Assembly: GCA_021847995.1 (NCBI GenBank)
Contig: JAJZNE010000054.1
Coordinates: forward strand, 1 to 40,209
Reading direction: 5' to 3'
Length of the DNA stretch: 40,209 nt
DNA from: Pseudomonadota bacterium
GTDB taxonomy: Bacteria; Pseudomonadota; Alphaproteobacteria; Acetobacterales; Acetobacteraceae
The notes under the pieces were generated by a model. That model was not told the DNA's origin. It ran no database searches and was given only the letters and a program-made list of their open reading frames with translations. This document shows positions 16,942 through 25,213 of this stretch, in pieces (position 1 is the first letter of the stretch; each line of letters opens with the position of its first letter). A program made the translations under genes and the position numbers.

Positions 16942-17841
16942 TCACGGCCGCGCCGGGACCACCGGCGCGAGGCCGAGCTCGCTCATCAGCCAGCCGACGA
17001 ACTGCCGCAGCGGCGGAAAATTCTCCCGCGCCGGGGGGAACACCAGCCAATGTCCGACATAGCGGACATCCTTCGCCCGCCCGATCAGGGGTTGCACCAG
17101 CCGCCCGGAGGCGAGTTCGCGCTCGGCCAGCCGGAGCGATTCGAGTGCCACGCCCAGGCCGTCGGCGGCTGCGGCGATCGCGAGGAAACTGCGATCGAAG
17201 CGGGAGCCGTTCGGCGGCGGCGGTGCCACGCCGTTGGCGGCAAACCACATGTCCCATCGCACCTTCTTGTTGTCGCTCTCGATCAGGGTCAGGCCGCGCA
17301 GCGCCTGCGCGCTGGTGATTCCGCGTGCCAGATCCGGCGCGCAGAGCGGCGTCACCACCTCCTCGCCGAGCGGGACCGTCACCACGCCGTCACGCCGCGG
17401 CAGGCCATAGACGATATCGGCATCGAATTCGTCGCCGACGAAGCGCGTATAGTCGGTGCTGGCGGCAAGCCGGAGTTCGATCCCCGGACACGCAAGGCGC
17501 AAGCGGCCGAGGCGCGGTGTCAGCCACTGCGCGGCAAAGCTCGGCGCGCAATGCAGGCGCAGCAGCCGCACGCCGCGCACCGAAACCGCGGTCATGCCGT
17601 AGCGCAGTTCGCCGAATCCGCGCTCGACATGGCGCAGCAGAACCTCGCCCTCGGGCGTCAGTGCCATGCCCCGCCCGTCGCGCGCGAACAAGGTCGCGGC
17701 CAGATCGCCCTCCAGTTTGCGCACCGCATGGCTGACGGCGCTCGGCGTCAGCAGCAGTTCGGCGGCGGCGGCACGGAAGGAGCCGCCGCGGGCGGCAGCC
17801 TCGAACACCCGCAGGGCGGACAGCGGCAGGTGGGGGCGCAT
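16942..17841 (-). CDS. LysR family transcriptional regulator (GcvA-like)
   Basis: The 299-residue protein has an N-terminal winged helix-turn-helix (about 3-62, with LPLSALRVFEAAARGGSF and TPSAVSHAVRKLE) and a LysR ligand-binding domain. The pattern matches the GcvA branch. The start at 17841 gives the usual short N-terminus; a start at 17928 would add 29 residues with no match. It is divergent from the SDR gene with under 100 bases between, the classical position for a regulator of the next operon. It is therefore the best candidate regulator of the transketolase block. Confidence 0.92.
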   Translation of the reverse strand: MRPHLPLSALRVFEAAARGGSFRAAAAELLLTPSAVSHAVRKLEGDLAATLFARDGRGMALTPEGEVLLRHVERGFGELRYGMTAVSVRGVRLLRLHCAPSFAAQWLTPRLGRLRLACPGIELRLAASTDYTRFVGDEFDADIVYGLPRRDGVVTVPLGEEVVTPLCAPDLARGITSAQALRGLTLIESDNKKVRWDMWFAANGVAPPPPNGSRFDRSFLAIAAAADGLGVALESLRLAERELASGRLVQPLIGRAKDVRYVGHWLVFPPARENFPPLRQFVGWLMSELGLAPVVPARP

Positions 17842-17939
17842 GGTCCATGATGAACCGGATTCACCATTCGGTGCAATCTTTGCGTTTGGGCGCCGGCCGG
17901 CGGCCCGCCATGATGCCGTGGAATGCATGAGGAAGCGTG
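17842..17939. promoter_or_regulatory. LysR/SDR divergent promoter with candidate LysR box
   Basis: The region contains an imperfect dyad at 17859-17877, ATTCACC-N4-GGTGCAAT, with AT-rich edges in an otherwise GC-rich context. Size and symmetry suit a LysR-type T-N11-A site. It lies near the LysR start and upstream of the SDR gene, as expected for autoregulation plus activation. AGGAAG before 17940 is the SDR ribosome site. Confidence 0.5.
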
Positions 17940-18692
17940 ATGCTGTTGAATGGGAAGACCGCCGTGATCTCCGGCGCCGCCAGCCCGCGGGGTATCGGCC
18001 GCGCCACCGCGCGCCTGTTCGCGCGCCATGGTGCGCGCGTCGCCATCCTCGATCTGGACGCGGCGCAGGCCGGGGCGGCGGCGGCGGAACTGGGGGAGGG
18101 CCATCTCGGGCTTGCCTGCGATGTGACCGATGCCGACGCCTGCGCGCGCGCGGCCGCAGCCGTGATCGGGCAGTTCGGCGCGATCGACATCCTGATCAAC
18201 AACGCCGGCATCACGCAGCCGCTCAAGCTGATGGAGATCGGGCAGCGCGAATGGGATGCCGTGCTGGATGTCAATCTGCGCGGCACGCTGCTTTTGAGCC
18301 AGGCGGTGGTCCCGCACATGCGGGCGCAGCGGCGGGGCGCGATCGCGTGCATGTCGTCGGTCTCGGCGCAGCGTGGTGGCGGCATCTTCGGCGGACCGCA
18401 TTATTCGGCGGCGAAGGCCGGGGTGCTCGGCCTCGCCAAGGCGATGGCGCGCGAACTCGGGCCGGACGGCATCCGCGTCAACTGCGTCACCCCCGGCCTG
18501 ATCCAGACCGACATCACCGGCGGCCGGCTGACGGACGCGATGAAGCGCGAGATCACCGCCGGCATCCCGCTCGGCCGGCTCGGCGAGGCGGACGACGTGG
18601 CCGGCATCTTCCTGTTCCTGGCGAGCGACCTGTCGGCCTATGTCACTGGCGCGGTGATCGACGTGAATGGAGGCATGCTGATCCATGGCTGA
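17940..18692 (+). CDS. SDR family NAD(P)-dependent oxidoreductase
   Basis: The 250-residue protein is a classical short-chain dehydrogenase. The nucleotide motif SGAASPRGIG is at 11-20, Asp38 at the end of strand 2 favours NAD(H), and NNAG is at 87-90. The catalytic residues are Ser140, Tyr155 and Lys159 (YSAAK); the Ser-Tyr spacing is two residues longer than usual. The C-terminal GAVIDVNGGM segment is typical. It likely oxidises a hydroxyl of a sugar or polyol to give the ketose for the transketolase encoded next. ATG 17940 is preferred over GTG 17937. It overlaps the next gene by 8 bases and is first in the LysR-linked operon. Confidence 0.92.
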   Translation: MLLNGKTAVISGAASPRGIGRATARLFARHGARVAILDLDAAQAGAAAAELGEGHLGLACDVTDADACARAAAAVIGQFGAIDILINNAGITQPLKLMEIGQREWDAVLDVNLRGTLLLSQAVVPHMRAQRRGAIACMSSVSAQRGGGIFGGPHYSAAKAGVLGLAKAMARELGPDGIRVNCVTPGLIQTDITGGRLTDAMKREITAGIPLGRLGEADDVAGIFLFLASDLSAYVTGAVIDVNGGMLIHG

Positions 18693-19533
18693 GGCCGTGG
18701 CGCCCGTGCGCCCGAACGTCTCGCTCGCCCAGCGCGCCTGGCGGATCCGCCACAATGCACTGCGCATGGCGGCGGTGCAGGGCCAGGGCTACATCGCCCA
18801 GGCCCTCGGCATCGCCGATGTCCTCGCCGTCGCGTATTTCCATGCGCTGCGCTACCGCGCCGACGATCCGCACTGGGAGGGACGGGACCGTTTTCTGCTC
18901 TCCACCGGCCATTATGCGATCGCGCTCTATGCCGCGCTGATCGAGGCGGGGATCATCCCCGAGCAGGAACTCGAAACCTATGGCAGCGACGCGAGCCGCC
19001 TGCCGATGTCCGGCATGGCCTCCTACACGCCGGGCATGGAGATCAGCGGCGGTTCGCTCGGCCAGGGGCTGACCATCGCGGTCGGCATGGCCCTCGGCCT
19101 GCGGCGGAAGAATTCGGATGCTTTGATCGTGAACCTGCTCTCCGACGGCGAACTGAATGAGGGCGCAACGTGGGAGGCGGCGATGTCGGCCGCGCACTGG
19201 CGGCTCGACCGGCTGATCGCGCTGGTGGACGTGAACAGCCAGCAGGCCGACGGACCTTCGCAACAGATGCTGGGCTTCGAACCCCTGGCAGCGAAATGGC
19301 AGGCTTTCGGCTGGCACGTCCAGCGCATCGACGGCAACGACATCGCCGCCCTGGTGGCCGCCTTCGATGCCGCCCGCTCGCATGCGCAGCCGTCGCCGCG
19401 CGTCATCCTGTGCGACACGAGGATGGCGCGCGGCGTCGGCTTCCTGGAACAGCGGGAGAAGGCGCATTTCATCCGGGTCGCGGCGGACGAATGGCAATCG
19501 GCGCTCGGCGCGCTGGGGGAGATGCCGGCATGA
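18685..19533 (+). CDS. Transketolase, N-terminal subunit (thiamine diphosphate-binding)
   Basis: The 282-residue protein is the PP-domain half of a split transketolase. Key motifs are STGHYA (73-78, active-site His76), GGSLGQGL (122-129) and the cofactor/Mg motif SDGELNEG (153-160), which begins with Ser rather than the usual Gly, then VDVNSQQ at 181-187. Transketolases move a two-carbon ketol unit between a ketose donor and an aldose acceptor. The half-length protein is complete because the partner half is the next gene, overlapping by 4 bases. Split enzymes of this type occur in sugar-degradation operons of proteobacteria. The natural substrates here are unknown. Confidence 0.93.
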   Translation: MAEAVAPVRPNVSLAQRAWRIRHNALRMAAVQGQGYIAQALGIADVLAVAYFHALRYRADDPHWEGRDRFLLSTGHYAIALYAALIEAGIIPEQELETYGSDASRLPMSGMASYTPGMEISGGSLGQGLTIAVGMALGLRRKNSDALIVNLLSDGELNEGATWEAAMSAAHWRLDRLIALVDVNSQQADGPSQQMLGFEPLAAKWQAFGWHVQRIDGNDIAALVAAFDAARSHAQPSPRVILCDTRMARGVGFLEQREKAHFIRVAADEWQSALGALGEMPA

Positions 19534-20519
19534 GCACGGACAGGCCCCGGCTGACGACCTCGGCGATGATCGCCTCGCTGGCCGCCGAGGGCCAGCGTAT
19601 CCGGGCGGCGCCGTTTGGCCATGCGCTCGCGGCCCTTGCCGCGCGCCGGCCGGAAATCGTCGGCATGACCGCCGATCTCGGCAAATACACCGATCTGCAT
19701 GTGTTCGCTGCGGCATATCCCGACCGCTTCTATCAGATGGGTATGGCGGAGCAGTTGCTGATGGGGGCGGCGGCGGGAATGGCGCGCGAGGGCTTCGTGC
19801 CGTTCGCCACCACCTATGCCGTGTTCGCGTCCCGGCGCGCCTATGATTTCATCTGCCTGGCGATTGCCGAGGAAAATCTTGACGTCAAGGTGTGCTGCGC
19901 GCTGCCCGGGCTGACCAGCGGCTACGGGCCGAGCCATCAGGCGACCGAGGATCTGGCAATCTTCCGCGGCATGCCGAACCTCGTCATCGTCGATCCGTGC
20001 GATGCGCTCGATGTCGAGCAGGCGGTGCCGGCGATCGCGGCGCATCGCGGACCGGTCTATATGCGGCTGCTGCGCGGCCAGGTGCCGCTGGTGCTCGACG
20101 AATACGACTACAGCTTCGAACTCGGGCGCGCCAAGCTGCTGCGCGACGGCAACGAGGTGCTGGTGATCTCGTCCGGCATCATGACGATGCGCGCGCTGGA
20201 GGTTGCCGAACAATTGCGTGCCGATCGCATCGGCGTCGCCGTGCTGCACACGCCGACGATCAAGCCGCTGGATGAAGCCGCGATTCTGGAACAGGCGGCG
20301 AAGCCGGGGCGGATCGTGGTGGTGGCGGAGAACCACACCGTGAACGGCGGCCTCGGTGAGGCGGTGGCGGCGCTGCTGCTGCGCCACCGGCTCGCCCCGC
20401 CCTTCCATCAGGTCGGGCTGCCGGACGCCTTCCTCGCCGCCGGCGCGCTGCCGACGCTGCACGACCGCTACGGCATTTCCACCGCGGCGCTGGCAACGCG
20501 CATCAGGAATTGGCTGTAG
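19530..20519 (+). CDS. Transketolase, C-terminal subunit (pyrimidine-binding and C-terminal domains)
   Basis: The 329-residue protein supplies the Pyr domain (about 20-190) and the transketolase C-terminal domain (about 205-320). The cofactor-activating Glu is Glu74 in MGMAEQ. TADLGKYTDL, TTYAVFASRRAYDFI and the GPSHQATEDLAIFR segment are typical. It pairs with the preceding subunit to form the active site at the interface. ATG 19530 overlaps the TGA of the N-subunit (ATGA), coupling translation for equal amounts. The importer ATPase gene starts 5 bases after its stop. Confidence 0.94.
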   Translation: MSTDRPRLTTSAMIASLAAEGQRIRAAPFGHALAALAARRPEIVGMTADLGKYTDLHVFAAAYPDRFYQMGMAEQLLMGAAAGMAREGFVPFATTYAVFASRRAYDFICLAIAEENLDVKVCCALPGLTSGYGPSHQATEDLAIFRGMPNLVIVDPCDALDVEQAVPAIAAHRGPVYMRLLRGQVPLVLDEYDYSFELGRAKLLRDGNEVLVISSGIMTMRALEVAEQLRADRIGVAVLHTPTIKPLDEAAILEQAAKPGRIVVVAENHTVNGGLGEAVAALLLRHRLAPPFHQVGLPDAFLAAGALPTLHDRYGISTAALATRIRNWL

Positions 20520-20524
20520 CCGTC

Positions 20525-22021
20525 ATGGACGACGCAGCGTATCTGCTGGGCGCGCGGGCGATCCACAAGAGCTTCGGCGCAACCCACGTCCTGCGCGGGA
20601 CCGACTTTGCCGTGGCGGCGGGGGAAATCCACGCGCTGCTCGGCGGCAACGGGGCTGGCAAATCGACCCTGCTGAAGATCGCCACCGGCTCGCTGCGGCG
20701 CGATGCCGGGCACCTGCGGTACCGCGGTCTCGACATCGACGCTGCCGAAGGGGCATCGGCGCGCGACCTGGGCATTGCCGTGGTGCATCAGGAAATGGCC
20801 CTGCTGCCCGCGCTGACCGTCGCCGAGAACATCCATCTGCCGCATCAGCGGCGCGGCGCCGCCCTGTTCCGCCCCCGTGACGCCGCGTTGCATGCGCGTG
20901 CGGCGTTGGCGGAGATCGACGCTGACTTTGCGGCGACCTCACTCCATCGCAGGGTCGGCGAACTGACGCTGCATGAGCGTCAGCTGGTCGAGATTTCCCG
21001 CGCTCTCAGCGCCGGTGCCCAGATGCTGCTGCTCGACGAGCCGACCGCCAATCTGACGGCGGCCGAGACAGAGCGACTGTTCGCCGTTCTGCGCCGGCTG
21101 GCCGGAGAGCGCGGCATCGCCATCGTCTTCGTCTCTCACCGCATGCGCGAGATTCGGCAGATTGCCGATGTCTGCACCATCCTGCGCGACGGCGTCAGTG
21201 CGGTCTTCCGCGCCCCTCTGGCGACGCTGAGCGATGGCGACATCGTTGCCGCAATGGGCCAGTCGGCCGCCGTGGCGGCGGCGGGAACATCGGCAGCCCC
21301 TTCCGCCGCGGCGGCCGACGATGTGGCTGCCTTCGCCGTCGCGCGGGACGGAGTCCGGCTCGAATTGCCGCCCGGCCGTATCGTCGGCCTTGCCGGCGCG
21401 CCAGCCGGCCCCCTGCCGCTGATCGAGGCAGTGACCGGCGCACGGCGCGGCACCGGCTGGTGTGTCAGCCGTGGCGGCGATACTCTCGACCTCCGCAGCC
21501 CGCTCAGCGCCGTCCGCCACGGCATCGGGCTTGTCTCGGGCGACCGTGCCGGCAAGGGTATTCTTGCGGCGCTCCCGATCGTGGACAACCTGATGGCCGC
21601 CACCCGCGTGCAACGGCGACGCCTGCTGGTGCGCCGATCGGAGAGCGATGAGGCTGCCGGCCTGCTCGGGGCGCTGCGGATCAAAGCCGCCTCGCTGTGG
21701 GCGCTGCCGTCGTCGCTGTCCGGGGGCACGCAGCAGAAGCTGCTGATCGCGCGCTGGCTCGACCCCGCACCCCGGTTGCTGGTGCTGGAAGAGCCGACAC
21801 GCGGTGTCGATATCGGCACGAAGCGCGATCTCTATGCTCTGGTGCGCGCGCTGGTGGCGGCCGGCACAGCGATTCTTTGGTGGTCCACCGAATACGCGGA
21901 ACTGGCCGAGTTGTGCGACGTGGTTCTGGCCTTCGACTCCAAAGGCACTGTCAACGGATTCCTGCACCGCCCCGACATTGACGAGGCGCGGCTGGCGCAT
22001 GCCACCGGAATGGTCGCATGA
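20525..22021 (+). CDS. Sugar ABC transporter ATP-binding protein (RbsA type), importer 2, with degenerate second domain
   Basis: The 498-residue protein has two nucleotide-binding domains. NBD1 is intact: Walker A GGNGAGKST, variant signature LTLHERQLVEISRAL, Walker B MLLLDEPTANL and H-loop VSHRM. NBD2 keeps the signature LSGGTQQKLLIARWL and a Walker B with LEEPTRGVDIGTK, but its P-loop region reads GLAGAPAGPLPL and lacks even the GxGR form normal for this family. One site may thus be non-hydrolytic. The ATG at 20525 lies 5 bases after the transketolase stop and the gene overlaps the permease by 4 bases. GC content is visibly lower from here to about 24.9 kb. Confidence 0.93.
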   Translation: MDDAAYLLGARAIHKSFGATHVLRGTDFAVAAGEIHALLGGNGAGKSTLLKIATGSLRRDAGHLRYRGLDIDAAEGASARDLGIAVVHQEMALLPALTVAENIHLPHQRRGAALFRPRDAALHARAALAEIDADFAATSLHRRVGELTLHERQLVEISRALSAGAQMLLLDEPTANLTAAETERLFAVLRRLAGERGIAIVFVSHRMREIRQIADVCTILRDGVSAVFRAPLATLSDGDIVAAMGQSAAVAAAGTSAAPSAAAADDVAAFAVARDGVRLELPPGRIVGLAGAPAGPLPLIEAVTGARRGTGWCVSRGGDTLDLRSPLSAVRHGIGLVSGDRAGKGILAALPIVDNLMAATRVQRRRLLVRRSESDEAAGLLGALRIKAASLWALPSSLSGGTQQKLLIARWLDPAPRLLVLEEPTRGVDIGTKRDLYALVRALVAAGTAILWWSTEYAELAELCDVVLAFDSKGTVNGFLHRPDIDEARLAHATGMVA

Positions 22022-23019
22022 GCAGGAGCATGCAGGCAGCCCCCGCCCCTGCCCCCGCGAACGCAGGTCGTCTGGGCGGGCCGCGCATGCTCGCGACCTA
22101 CCGCACCGAGGCGGCGATTCTGCTGGCGATTGCGCTGATCGAGCTTGGTGTCGGCGCGCTCATTCCGCAGGCGCTGACGCGCGGCAATTTTGCCGACGTG
22201 GCCCAGGCGGCGGCACCGCTCGTTATCATGGCGGTGGGCGAACTGCTGGTGGTAATCACCGGCGGCATCGATCTTTCGGTCGGCTCGGTGTTTTCCCTGA
22301 CCGGTATGGTAACCGCACTGGCCATGGCGTATGGCCTCGGCGCCGTCGGCAGCACGTTCTGCGGTCTTGGCGTCGGCCTGATCGTCGGCGCGATCAATGG
22401 AATGCTGGTGACGTTTGCAGGTCTGGCGCCATTCGTCGTCACGCTGATCACCTATGCCACTGCCGGCAGCCTCGCCTTCATCGTCACGGCGGGCCACTCG
22501 ATGCCGGTACCGGATCAGGACTACTATCTGCTGAATTCCGGGACTCTGGTGCCCGGTGTGGCCAACTTCGTGCTCTATTGCGTCGTGGTTGCAGCAGTTG
22601 CGGAATTCGTGCTGCGCAGGGTGGTGGCCGGCCGCTGGCTCTATGCGATCGGCAGCAGCAGTGAGGCGTCGCGCCTGCTCGGCATTCCGGTGCAGGCCAC
22701 GCGACTGTTCACCTATGTCGTGTGCAGCCTGCTGGCGTCTTTTGCCAGCGTGCTCAGCCTGTCCTACATCAGCAATGCCGAAGCGACGGCGGGATCAAGC
22801 CTTATGCTCCAGGCAATCGCAGCGGTCGTGATCGGTGGGGCCAGCCTGTTCGGCGGCACCGGATCGGCGATCGGCGCGGTACTGGGCGCGCTGATGATCA
22901 CCGTCATTCAGAACGGTGTGAACCTCATCGGGATCAACAGCTTCTGGCAGGGATCCGTGACCGGGCTGGTGATTCTGGTTGCCGTGCTGATCGATCGGAT
23001 CGGCAAGGCGCGTCGCTGA
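22018..23019 (+). CDS. Sugar ABC transporter permease (RbsC type), importer 2
   Basis: The 333-residue protein is a BPD_transp_2 permease with a soluble N-terminus of about 30 residues and around eight to ten membrane segments. Landmarks are [40 protein letters not shown] and the coupling loop [19 protein letters not shown]. Only one permease is encoded here, so a homodimer is expected, in contrast to importer 1. Its ATG overlaps the ATPase stop (ATGA). The binding protein gene follows after 28 bases. Confidence 0.94.
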   Translation: MSRSMQAAPAPAPANAGRLGGPRMLATYRTEAAILLAIALIELGVGALIPQALTRGNFADVAQAAAPLVIMAVGELLVVITGGIDLSVGSVFSLTGMVTALAMAYGLGAVGSTFCGLGVGLIVGAINGMLVTFAGLAPFVVTLITYATAGSLAFIVTAGHSMPVPDQDYYLLNSGTLVPGVANFVLYCVVVAAVAEFVLRRVVAGRWLYAIGSSSEASRLLGIPVQATRLFTYVVCSLLASFASVLSLSYISNAEATAGSSLMLQAIAAVVIGGASLFGGTGSAIGAVLGALMITVIQNGVNLIGINSFWQGSVTGLVILVAVLIDRIGKARR

Positions 23020-23047
23020 ACAACTCGATGCAATGGAGGATATCGTC

Positions 23048-24028
23048 ATGCCTGTGAGACGGAAGCATGTTCTCGCCGCCGTATCTGCCGTGCTGCTGGC
23101 GCTGGCCGGCAGCAGCGATGCGGCTGACAGATACACGGTCGTCTATGTCGCGCCGTCGCTCGACATATCCTACTGGCAATGGGTGGCGTATGGGGTGAAG
23201 ACCGAGGCGGCCCGGCTTGGCATGGATTATACCGAGATGACGTCGGAGAATTCACCCAGCACGCAGATGAACAACATCCGCACCGCGGTCACCCGTGGCG
23301 TGAGCGCGGTGGTCATCGGCCCGGTCAGTTCGACCAGCACCCCACCATTGCTGCGCTTCCTTAAGGAGCACAGGATCCCGGTCGCGTTCACCGGCATTGG
23401 ACCGGCGCCGGGACAGACCGACTATACATCCTCCGTGACCGCGAACAACTACGAGACCGGCGTGGCCGAAGGTAAGTTCATCTGTAGCGAGGCGAAGCAG
23501 CGCGGCGGCAACAAGATCGGCATGCTGTCGTTGCCGCAGGATCGGGAGAACGCGCAGAAATACCTCAAGGGTGCAGAAGAGTCGTTCAAGGCGGAGGGCT
23601 GCGATCTCGTGCAGATCCTTCAGACCCATGGGTTGACGGTAAACGAGGCGGTGGCGCAGGCTAACGACCTTCTCACCGCGCATCCCGACATCAAGGGGAT
23701 CTATGGCATGTATGACGAGGCTGCGACGGGGGCGGTGAAAGCCTTGCAGACGCGCGGCCTGGTGGGCAAGATCGCGGTGGCGACGGCTGACGGCAGTCCG
23801 ACCACCATCAAGCTGCTGCGTGACGGCGCGATCCAGGGCCTGTTCCTGCAGGAAGCAGTGGGCCAGGGGATCGATGCCACCACGCAGGTCCACAACGCTC
23901 TGACCGGCCAGACCACGACCAAAGAACTGCCACTCCCCGAGCCGCTGGTCACGCGCGACACGATCGACAGCCCGGAGATGCAGGCGAAGGTCAAGCGCGT
24001 CTATCCGCCGTCGGCCGGCGCCTTCTGA
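23048..24028 (+). CDS. Sugar ABC transporter substrate-binding protein (Peripla_BP_4), importer 2
   Basis: The 326-residue protein has a Sec signal ([20 protein letters not shown]) and a type-I sugar-binding fold. It shows [15 protein letters not shown] at the mature start, [13 protein letters not shown] [37 protein letters not shown] and [16 protein letters not shown]. Aromatic residues near the mature N-terminus (YWQW) probably stack on the ligand. ATG 23048 has GGAGG upstream; ATG 23033 would add five residues before the signal. The sequence differs strongly from the importer 1 binding protein, so the two systems should take different ligands. A hairpin follows its stop directly. Confidence 0.93.
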   Translation: MPVRRKHVLAAVSAVLLALAGSSDAADRYTVVYVAPSLDISYWQWVAYGVKTEAARLGMDYTEMTSENSPSTQMNNIRTAVTRGVSAVVIGPVSSTSTPPLLRFLKEHRIPVAFTGIGPAPGQTDYTSSVTANNYETGVAEGKFICSEAKQRGGNKIGMLSLPQDRENAQKYLKGAEESFKAEGCDLVQILQTHGLTVNEAVAQANDLLTAHPDIKGIYGMYDEAATGAVKALQTRGLVGKIAVATADGSPTTIKLLRDGAIQGLFLQEAVGQGIDATTQVHNALTGQTTTKELPLPEPLVTRDTIDSPEMQAKVKRVYPPSAGAF

Positions 24029-24051
24029 GCACCGGATGCGGCTGCCGGTGC
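24029..24051 (+). repeat. Intercistronic hairpin after the importer 2 binding protein
   Basis: A perfect 7-bp stem GCACCGG/CCGGTGC with a 9-base loop begins at the base after the binding-protein stop. No T-run follows. Such stems after binding-protein genes often protect the upstream mRNA and lower expression downstream, which would give more binding protein than lactonase. Confidence 0.5.
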
Positions 24052-24098
24052 GGGCCGGCGGTCGCAGTGCTGCGCATTGCAGAGAAGGGGAGGGACGG

Positions 24099-24995
24099 AT
24101 GCAACGGAAGCTGTTCGCGACAGGCATCGGCGCGCCGGAGGGGCCGGTCTGCCTGCCGGACGGATCGATGTATATCACCGAAATGTCGGCCGACACGTGC
24201 TGCGTCACCCGGCTCGACCCGCGGGGTCGGCGGCACGTGATCAGGAAGACGGGCGGGCGCCCGAACGGCCTCGCCGTCGATGGCGATGGCAACATCTGGA
24301 TCGCCGAGGCGATTCTGCGCGCCGTGATCTGCATCGCACCGGACGGAAGGGAGCTTTCGCGCGTCGAGGGTGATGACGGCGGGCGCTTCCTGTTCCCCAA
24401 CGATCTGGCGTTCGGGCCCGACGGTCATCTTTATCTGACCGATACCGGCATGATCGCCGGCGATTTCATCAGCGGTCAGAGCTTCGTCGCTAACTTCATG
24501 GACCTGTCCTGGGACGGCCGGGTATTCGAGATCGACCCAAAGGCCGGAAGGACGGTGCGCAGGATCGACAGCGCCATCCGCTTTGCCAACGGAATCGCCT
24601 TCGATGCCGCCGGCCGACTTTATGCCAATGCATCCTTCACCGGAGATGTCTACTGCTATGATATCTTCGGTGCAGGTCCGCCGCGGCGGGAGGTGTTCGG
24701 CAATGTGTTGCAACCGGACGATCGGCCCGTCTTCAAGGGTCCGGACGGGATGAAGTTCGGTGCCGACGGGCGGCTCTATTGCACCGTCTACAATCAGGGC
24801 AACGTCACTGTGCTCGACAGCGACGGAAGGGTGGCGGACCGTCTGGTGCTGGACGGGGAGCAGCCGACCAACCTCGCCTTCGCCGCCGAGGGCACGACGC
24901 TGATGGTGACGGAAGTTTCCAGAGGGCAGGTCGAGGCCGTGCCGGTGCACTGCGCCGGCCTCGCGCTGCATCGGCCGAAGCTGGGGCTGCGGTGA
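24099..24995 (+). CDS. SMP-30/gluconolactonase/LRE family protein
   Basis: The 298-residue protein is a six-bladed beta-propeller of the SMP-30 group, which typically hydrolyses sugar lactones to aldonic acids with a divalent metal. The expected metal ligands are Glu14 (GAPEGP), the Asn of FPNDLAF, the Asn of FANGIAF and the Asp of GPDGMKF. There is no signal peptide, so it is cytoplasmic. ATG 24099 has GGGGAGGG upstream; ATG 24036 lies in the preceding hairpin. It closes the main LysR-linked operon, 70 bases after the binding protein. A lactonase implies that a sugar is oxidised at C1, perhaps by an enzyme encoded elsewhere. Confidence 0.92.
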   Translation: MQRKLFATGIGAPEGPVCLPDGSMYITEMSADTCCVTRLDPRGRRHVIRKTGGRPNGLAVDGDGNIWIAEAILRAVICIAPDGRELSRVEGDDGGRFLFPNDLAFGPDGHLYLTDTGMIAGDFISGQSFVANFMDLSWDGRVFEIDPKAGRTVRRIDSAIRFANGIAFDAAGRLYANASFTGDVYCYDIFGAGPPRREVFGNVLQPDDRPVFKGPDGMKFGADGRLYCTVYNQGNVTVLDSDGRVADRLVLDGEQPTNLAFAAEGTTLMVTEVSRGQVEAVPVHCAGLALHRPKLGLR

Positions 24996-25040
24996 CCACG
25001 CCGCCGCGGACCGGTCGGCATCATCGCCGCGACGTGGGGG

Positions 25041-25061
25041 AGGGCAGCGGAAAGCTGCCCT
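25041..25061 (+). terminator. Candidate terminator hairpin after the lactonase gene
   Basis: A perfect 8-bp stem AGGGCAGC/GCTGCCCT with loop GGAAA sits 45 bases after the lactonase stop. No T-tract follows, so intrinsic termination would be weak. The rest of the 24996-25213 gap shows no gene. Confidence 0.45.
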
Positions 25062-25213
25062 GAATCGCGACCTCGGGCGGCGGCGCGCGGCGACCTGCAA
25101 TGCGCCCGCCATGGCGCCCCCCCTTGCCGTTCCGCCGCCATGAGTGGAGTCTGCGGGGCAGTCCGGATCGGCGCAGATGGCCGGACGTTTCGAGATGAGA
25201 CAGGGAGAGACGC

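Noticed and set aside
18685..20519. Frameshifted single transketolase gene
   Set aside because: Both halves have proper starts, full domains and an ATGA junction, as in known two-subunit transketolases.
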